This document shows, piece by piece, positions 58,959 through 64,000 of a stretch of 64,000 nt of DNA. How positions within the stretch are numbered: position 1 is the first letter of the stretch; every line of letters starts with the position of its first letter. Made by a program: the position numbers and the translations under genes. The stretch is from contig NC_088295.1 of assembly GCF_032854445.1 (NCBI RefSeq), forward strand, positions 94,855,805 through 94,919,804, given 5' to 3'. A model generated the notes under the pieces. That model worked only from the letters and a program-made list of their open reading frames with translations, did not search any database and had not been told where the DNA came from. The DNA is from Liolophura sinensis. Taxonomy: Eukaryota; Mollusca; Polyplacophora; Chitonida; Chitonidae.

Positions 58959-59159
58959 TGTTTATCATGTCTACCAACATGCTTGGTTGGTGATCATACA
59001 GAAGTATAGAATTTAGGGGTAACTCTTTAAGTGTAATCTGTGGTGATGAAAGGCCTGTTTTCTCATTGATGACATCTAAATAGTGGTGTGAAACGACATA
59101 GTCTGGTGCTCGTTGTGAGGTTCGGGAAATTCGTGGCAATATACAGCCACTACATGTTC

Positions 59160-60590
59160 CCAAACTCCAGCTGAAGCCATGTTTCCTATGTCCACTGTCT
59201 GTCCACAACCTCCAGCTGAAGCCATGTTTCCTATGTCCACTATCTGTCCACAAGCTGAAGCTATGTTTCTTTTGTCCACTGTCTGTCCATAAACTCCAGC
59301 TGAAGCCATGTTTCCTATGTCCACTGTCTGTCCACAAGCTGAAGCCATGTTTCCTATGTCCACTGTCTGTCCACAAGTTCTAACTGAAGCCATGTTTCCT
59401 ATGTCCACTATCTATCCACAAGGTGAAGCCATGTTTCCTATGGCCACTATCTGTCCACAAGCTCCAGCTGAAGCCATGTTTCCTGTGGCCACTATCTCTA
59501 TCCAAGCTCCAGTTGTAATATTTTCTATGGCCACTATCTGTCCACAAGCTCCAGCTGAAGCCATGTTTCCTGTGGCCACTATCTCTATCCAAGCTCCAGT
59601 TGTAATATTTTCTATGGCCACTATCTGTCCACAAGCTTCAGCTGAAGCCATGTTTCCTGTGGCCACTATCTATATCTAAGCTCCAGTTGTAATATTTTCT
59701 ATGGTCACTATCTGTCCACAAGCTCCAGCTGAAGCCATGTTTCCTGTGGCCACTATCTATATCTAAGCTCCAGTTGTAATATTTTCTATGGCCACTATCT
59801 GTCCACAAGCTTCAGCTGAAGCCATGTTTCCTGTGGCCACTATCTATATCTAAGATCCAGTTGTAATATTTTCTATGGCCACTATCTGTCCACAGGCTCC
59901 AGCTGAAGCCATGTTTCCTGTGGCCACTATCTCTATCTAAGCTCCAGTTGTAATATTTTCTATGGCCACTATCTGTCCACAGGCTCCAGCTGAAGCCATG
60001 TTTCCTGTGGCCACTATCTCTATCCAAGATCCAGTTGTAATATTTTCTATGCCCACTATCTGTCCACAAGCTCCAGCTGAAGCCATGTTTCCTGTGGCCA
60101 CTATTTTTATCCAAGCTCCAGTTGTAATATTTTCTATGCCCACTATCTGTCCACAAACTCCAGCTGAAGCCATGTTTTCTACGGCCACTGTGTGTCCACA
60201 TGCTCCAAGCAGTAGCCATGTTTTCTATAGTCACTATCTGCCCACATGCTCCAGCCGTGGTCCTGTTTTCTTTGGCCACTATCTGTCCGCATGCTCCATC
60301 TGTAGTCATGTTTTCTACGGCCACTATCTATCCACATGCTCCAACTATAGTCATGTTTTCTATGGCCACTATCTGTCCACAAGCTACAGCAGAAGTCATG
60401 TTTTCTACGGCCACAATCTGCCCACAAGCTCCAGCTGTAGCCAAGTTTTCTACGGCCACTGTGTGTCCACAAGCTCGAGCTGTAGTCATCGTTCTATAGT
60501 CACTATCTCTCCGCAAGCTCAGTTGTAGTCATTTTTTATACTCACCATCTCTCCACAAGCTCCAGTTGTAGTCACGTTTCCCTAGAGGTG
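59160..60590. repeat. minisatellite with 87-bp dimeric higher-order unit
   Basis: Basic units around 42-45 bp contain CCACTATCTGTCCACAAGCT and CCAGCTGAAGCCATGTTTCC. From about 59470 to 60140 they are organised as 87-bp dimers in which one half carries CCAGTTGTAATATTTTCTAT. Since 87 is 29 codons, several frames on both strands stay open (the MFPVATISIQ and NMASAGACGQIV repeats). The right third is diverged. Confidence 0.95.
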
Positions 60591-60599
60591 ATTGGTAAT

Positions 60600-61290
60600 A
60601 CGTACTCACAGTTGATTGATGGATAAGCCTCGGTGATTCTTTGATTTATTGGTGAGCCTTGTAAATAATTATCTGACGGATTGGTGAGCCTTATTGTTAG
60701 CCTGACTGATTGTTGAGCCTTATAAATAATTTTCGAAATGATTGGTGAGTTTTATTGATAGTCTGATTCATTGGTGAGCCTTATATATAATTATCTGACT
60801 GATTGGTGAGCCTTATTGAGAGTTTGATTGAGTGGCGATCCTTATTGTTAGTCTGATTGATTGGTGAGCCTTATAAATAATTGTCTGACTGATTGGTGAG
60901 CCTTAATGAGAGTTTGATTGATTGACAATCCTTATTGTTAGTCTGATTGATTGGTGAGCCTTATAAATAATTGTCTGACTGATTGGTGAGCCTTATTGAA
61001 GTTTGATTGATTGGCGATCCTTATTGTTAGTCTGATTGATTGGTGAGCCTTATAAATAATTGTCTGACTGATTGTTGAGCCTTATTGAGAGTTTGATTGA
61101 TTGGCGATCCTTATTGTTAGTCTGATTGATTGGTGAGCCTTATAAATAATTGTCTGACTGATTGGTGAACCTTCTTGGTTATCTGATTGCTTGATGCGCC
61201 TTATTGATAGCCTAAATGATTGATGAGCCTTATTGATTGCTTAATTGATTGATTGTTGACCTTATGATAGGTTAGCCTTATTGACGCTTT
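60600..61290. repeat. 30-bp minisatellite organised as 90-bp trimers
   Basis: Basic unit GATTGGTGAGCCTTATTGTT plus AGTCTGATT. TTATAAATAATTGTCTGACT recurs at 60871, 60961, 61050 and 61140, giving an 89-90-bp trimeric period. Edge units are diverged. Confidence 0.93.
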
Positions 61291-61460
61291 GATTGGTTGT
61301 TTAACCTCTAGGATTATCTGAACGATCGGCTACATACATTAAAATCCGTGAAATATGAACATGCTAGTGTATGACAGTTGTTAAGTTCATCGGCAATCCA
61401 AGTGCTTAGATTTGTTTACACATTTTCTCAAAACAATCGGGTCATACTGTTTAGCAGAGC

Positions 61461-61919
61461 ATGCATGCTACTGATCCACTTCTGCGTGCCCGGGGTGGTC
61501 CATGGCTGCCAGGGAGCAGACATAGCTCGGGAGCGCAGGTATACACATACGGCCAAGAGCTCGGCTCCCAGTTTGCGGTTAGTTTGCGGTCAGGACTGTT
61601 ATCTGCTGCTTCACTTGCCCTGCGGCGTAAGTATGTGAGACGAGTAATAACGTTGTAAATAGCAGATATGTCTGCGGTTTGTCTGTCTTCTCGCCTGATT
61701 TCAATTAATAGCTCACTAAGCAGTGTAACGCAAAACGGCCCACCGCTGACACCTGGGGTGGGTGTCCAAGTCGGGCCTGAAAACTCGTCAGTGAAAAGGC
61801 CAAGTCAAGATAAAGAGTTAAAAACCTTATACGAAGGCAAATGTCCCTGTTGTTCTATTAGGTATACCTATTCAGCAGACATCAGATTTGACTTGTGTCA
61901 GTTGGTAAAACCGCTATAA
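61461..61919 (+). CDS. candidate coding segment interrupted by one stop
   Basis: ATG at 61461 opens 65 codons (MHATDPLLRARGGPWLPGSR...) ending with TAA at 61656. A GTAAGTATG donor-like site interrupts at 61627. The same frame reopens with ATG at 61668 for 83 codons (MSAVCLSSRLISINS... to CQLVKPL), TAA at 61917. A second frame from ATG 61469 begins MLLIHFCVPGVVHGCQGA, signal-peptide-like, with a possible donor CGCAG/GTATAC. The stretch is non-repetitive and GC-richer than its surroundings. No family is recognised. Confidence 0.22.
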
Positions 61920-62094
61920 TAGAAGTGAAAACGTCAAACAAGTCGTTTATACAGCAGAACCATGAAAAAGTTTCATGGGGTTGGCACGACCGATGAAGGG
62001 TTGATGACCAGTATGACCGATACTCAGCGCCATCAACAGAGGATTGTATGGCCCATACATTGTCAAGACTAGTTATATGTGATTTTGTTTGATA
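61920..62094. other. unique sequence, no gene seen
   Basis: Nothing recognisable. Confidence 0.5.
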
Positions 62095-62240
62095 TACATA
62101 TATCTACAACCCCAGACATACAAAATATGCGTGTACCTACAGCCCCCCCCCCCCGCCACCCCCACCCCCACCCCCCTTCCCGCCGACATACACAAAATAT
62201 ACAGATACCTACAACCCCAGAAACACAAAATATACAAATC
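62095..62240. repeat. three imperfect repeats around a C-rich tract
   Basis: ACCTACAACCCCAGACATAC AAAATAT-type units recur three times; a C-rich low-complexity run with A interruptions lies at 62143-62177. Confidence 0.75.
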
Positions 62241-62822
62241 GAGTATTGCAAGAGGACTACATGCCTTATAGAATGTCATTAAGAACACACCTCCTGAACT
62301 TGATTTAAACATTTGTCAGTTAGTTAGTTAGATGAGCAGCTAATAAAACTATATACATCAAGAATAAAATGTCAGATTTACAGATGAGATGAAAGTAATA
62401 ACGTGATGATCCAGCCAGTCAGCGACTTACCAACGCTAGCTAATCAGTTCATTTTCATCAGCACACATTTTTATGGAGGAATGTTCAGGTTTCAGCAGGC
62501 TTTGTGCTGCTTTCTGATAAGCTCCTATTTTGTAACAAGAGGGGTAGGGATGAGGGTGATATTTAGGAGTGTATGCAAGGAGATATATCTTCACAAATAA
62601 GACACTTCGTTTATATATACAGCGTGCAAAACAGGAAGGGTGTTCCTATAGACCACCCATGGAAGGAACAAGTACTTAGCTTTTTGTCGAGTTTTTGTAA
62701 ATCTAATGCGAAGAGCTTATGAAAGCCCAGAACGTCCCTTCGTTGTTTTGCATATCGCTCGTTTCAAAATTATAGGTTTTGAAATACTAACATGCGCAAG
62801 TGAGAAGACGTGCGCAAAACGA
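62241..62822. other. unique sequence, no gene seen
   Basis: Short plus frames at 62403 and 62706 lack recognised similarity. Confidence 0.45.
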
Positions 62823-63020
62823 TCTCCCTACGTTGTAAGCATCCTTCAGGTCTCCCTAAGCTGTAAGCATCCTTCAGGCTTCCCTAAGCTGTGAACATAC
62901 TTTAGGCCTCACTAAGCTGTAAGCATCCTTAAGGCCTCCCTAAGGTGTAAGCATAGTTCAGGACTCCCTAAGGTGTAAGCATCCTTCAGGCCTCCCTAAG
63001 TTGTAAGCATACTTCAGGCC
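62823..63020. repeat. 28-bp minisatellite
   Basis: Seven units of CTCCCTAAGCTGTAAGCATC plus CTTCAGGC. Confidence 0.93.
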
Positions 63021-63024
63021 TTCA

Positions 63025-63310
63025 TTGATCCTGATACCACTACTATCAGTATCATTAGCACCGACTTGACACCATTATCACCAGTATCATTAGCAGCGAC
63101 ATTGATTCTGACACCATTATCATCAGTATCACTAGAACCGACACTGATTCTGACACCATTATAATCAGTATCACTCGCATCGACACTCATTTCAACACTG
63201 ATATTAACAAATCGTTCCTTTTAACACCATACAATCTAAATCAAAATCGTATGAATAATTTTAACACCATTATCACCATTGTCACCAACACCGACACCGA
63301 CAAACCATTC
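63025..63310. repeat. degenerate minisatellite of GACACCATTATCA units
   Basis: Imperfect units with GATTCTGACACCATTATCAT and CAGTATCACTAG, period about 48 bp at the left, decaying to the right. Confidence 0.8.
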
Positions 63311-63794
63311 ATCTTTTACCGTGTTGTTACAGTAGAATGCAATTGTCAGAGTATCATATAGGTATATGATAAATGAATAAATGTTACAGAGCAAGGTGCC
63401 CATAAAAGTACTCACGATTTCACACGACGCTCTGTAGACTACATTTGTTTCGCATTGAGCATTCTAGCGAGACAATCCTCTATAAACTTCATTCGTTTTC
63501 ATACATCAGAATATAAGAACAATTAGACTTTTATAGGTGGAAATATAGAGAAGTGACTTACCGGTCTGTTAGGACTTTACGGACACAACCCGAAACACTT
63601 TGATCTCATGAACAGTGCTGAAATTTAAACCAAAATAAGTTTGTAATTGACCTTTCCGTGAACTTTGTAATTGACCTTTCCTTAAAGTTTCAGTACATAT
63701 ATGTGTTGCACTTAAATATAAATATCCTACAATTTGGCAAGCCAACACCTGTCCCTACATTGTACATACTGTTTAAAATGAATCATTCTTTGTA
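63311..63794. other. unique sequence, no gene seen
   Basis: A short direct repeat of TTTGTAATTGACCTTTCC at about 63640-63680. No gene. Confidence 0.5.
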
Positions 63795-64000
63795 GCCCTG
63801 AAATCACGCCATTATTTTCTCTGTTTTTCAGAATTGCGCGATGTACACATTTAATTTTTCTGTGTTTGTGAATTACGCCATCCACACTGTTATTTTCTGT
63901 ATTTCTTCCAGTAACGCCCTGTACACAGTTATTTTCTCTATTTCACTGAATTACGCCCTGCACACAGTTATTTTCTCTGTTTCTCTGAATTACGCCCCAC
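63795..64000. repeat. ~42-bp minisatellite running to the window edge
   Basis: Units with CACAGTTATTTTCTCTGTTT and CTCTGAATTACGCCCTGCAC. The right units are more alike than the left; the array probably continues beyond the window. Confidence 0.88.

Noticed and set aside
59160-60590. Secreted repeat protein from MFPVATI/NMASAGACG frames
   Set aside because: Frames are open on both strands because the dimer is 87 bp; no start, signal or unique domain outside the array.

Overview
The window looks like animal nuclear DNA, most likely from a mollusc or another lophotrochozoan. Five observations support this. A tRNA-headed SINE lies at 16725-17113. Several fragments carry the 'TTATTTATTTGATTGGTGTTTTACGCC' type dispersed repeat that I associate from memory with molluscan genomes (35587, 44281, 48334). 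There are two TA-flanked MITEs, long (TA)n tracts, and GT-AG splice-like signals beside short open frames. No bacterial operon, rRNA, confident tRNA or CRISPR array is visible. Species-level assignment is not possible from the sequence alone.

Layout. About 23 kb, roughly a third of the window by my addition of array lengths, is minisatellite: nearly thirty arrays with units of 16-74 bp. Main blocks are 7436-8490 (37 bp, E-box rich), 16433-18340 (related 62, 57 and 30-bp units, interrupted by the SINE), 18793-20945 (30 bp, interrupted by a rearranged retroelement fragment), 21740-24800 (drifting 28-bp units with a 646-bp higher-order duplication), 25585-26327 (34 bp), 26826-27312 (54 bp), 28905-30720 (55 bp, 7-unit higher-order repeat), 46612-47885 (53 bp), 49310-52215 (31 bp, each unit a potential hairpin), 52918-54640 (33 bp), 55630-57637 (63 bp, one open frame of 686 codons), 59160-60590 (87-bp dimers) and 60600-61290 (90-bp trimers). 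Between them lies mostly AT-rich unique DNA.

No complete protein-coding gene can be demonstrated. The best protein-like pieces are: (1) the first 50 codons of a RecQ/DEAD-like helicase at 52747, stopped by TAA just before a Walker A-like sequence and running straight into the 33-bp array; (2) a reverse-transcriptase-type retroelement fragment at 19567-20465, duplicated and permuted; (3) gene-like islands with splice-type signals at 955-1690 (minus strand, a membrane-segment exon beside a possible divergent promoter), 14309-14669 (CCAAT/TATA plus first exon), 30990-33600 (candidate minus-strand exons and a GC-rich promoter) and 61461-61919. Almost all long open frames elsewhere are by-products of arrays whose unit length is a multiple of three, or in which successive units cycle through the frames.

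The distinctive feature is the crowding of many unrelated young minisatellites, several with hairpin-forming units, several with recent higher-order duplication, and two that have absorbed mobile elements. I cannot name a known functional system for this.
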